Assembly: GCA_002344345.1 (NCBI GenBank)
Contig: DDTL01000003.1
Span: 2,616-18,246, forward strand
Direction of reading: 5' to 3'
Length of the DNA stretch: 15,631 nt
From: Saprospiraceae bacterium UBA2365
GTDB taxonomy: Bacteria; Bacteroidota; Bacteroidia; Chitinophagales; Saprospiraceae
Shown here: piece by piece, positions 15,581 to 15,631 of the stretch
Position numbering within the stretch: the first letter of the stretch is position 1
How the letters are laid out: every line of letters starts with the position of its first letter
Translations under genes and position numbers: made by a program
Notes under the pieces: model-generated
Seen by the model: only the letters and a program-made list of their open reading frames with translations
What the model was told of the DNA's origin: nothing
Database searches by the model: none

Positions 15581-15631
15581 TTAACGCAAGGTTTCTTGTA
15601 AAAATTCAATCAATCCGCATTGATTTCTTAC

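Noticed and set aside
1..15631. Defence system, prophage or integrative element
   Set aside because: No nuclease/helicase/methylase set, integrase, transposase or phage structural gene is encoded; the accepted genes are envelope and housekeeping functions.

Overview
The window reads as chromosome from an AT-rich member of the Bacteroidota. The evidence is a type IX secretion C-terminal sorting domain on a large secreted protein, two TonB-dependent receptors with N-terminal carboxypeptidase-like regulatory domains, start codons without purine-rich Shine-Dalgarno sites, and TAnnTTTG-type -7 elements ahead of the three largest genes. A saprospirian or other environmental Bacteroidota is plausible, but no rRNA or taxonomic marker is present.

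Layout. Positions 1-61 hold the ends of two different dispersed repeats. Next come csaA (131-475, -) with its own terminator and a small SRPBCC-fold protein (583-1086, -). A gap of about 620 bp follows, containing a decayed repeat. Then comes a secreted glucosaminidase with a LysM domain (1713-2390, +), the only gene I accept on the + strand. It converges on a run of minus-strand genes: an MBL-fold hydrolase (2425-3276), ribH (3427-3957), a 944-residue secreted protein (3964-6798), a TonB-dependent receptor (6985-9660) and an Oar-like TonB-dependent receptor (10004-13270) with a clear intrinsic terminator. A gene-free stretch of 959 bp (13271-14229) contains a complete MITE-like element. The last gene is a membrane-anchored metallophosphoesterase (14230-15387, -), followed by a second MITE-like element.

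How the genes fit together. The 2.8-kb secreted protein combines two lamin-tail domains, a cupredoxin-like domain that has lost copper ligands, and a duplicated OB-like module, and ends in a sorting domain. It lies directly downstream of a TonB receptor, which suggests a surface protein and outer-membrane receptor acting together on an unknown substrate. ribH starts 6 nt after its stop codon and is probably cotranscribed with it. csaA, the SRPBCC protein, the glucosaminidase and the phosphoesterase look like unlinked housekeeping or envelope genes.

I see no phage, integrase, transposase, CRISPR array, toxin-antitoxin pair, tRNA or rRNA. The least explained content is two families of short inverted-repeat elements, which bracket the phosphoesterase and recur at the window start, and the unusual domain order of the secreted protein.
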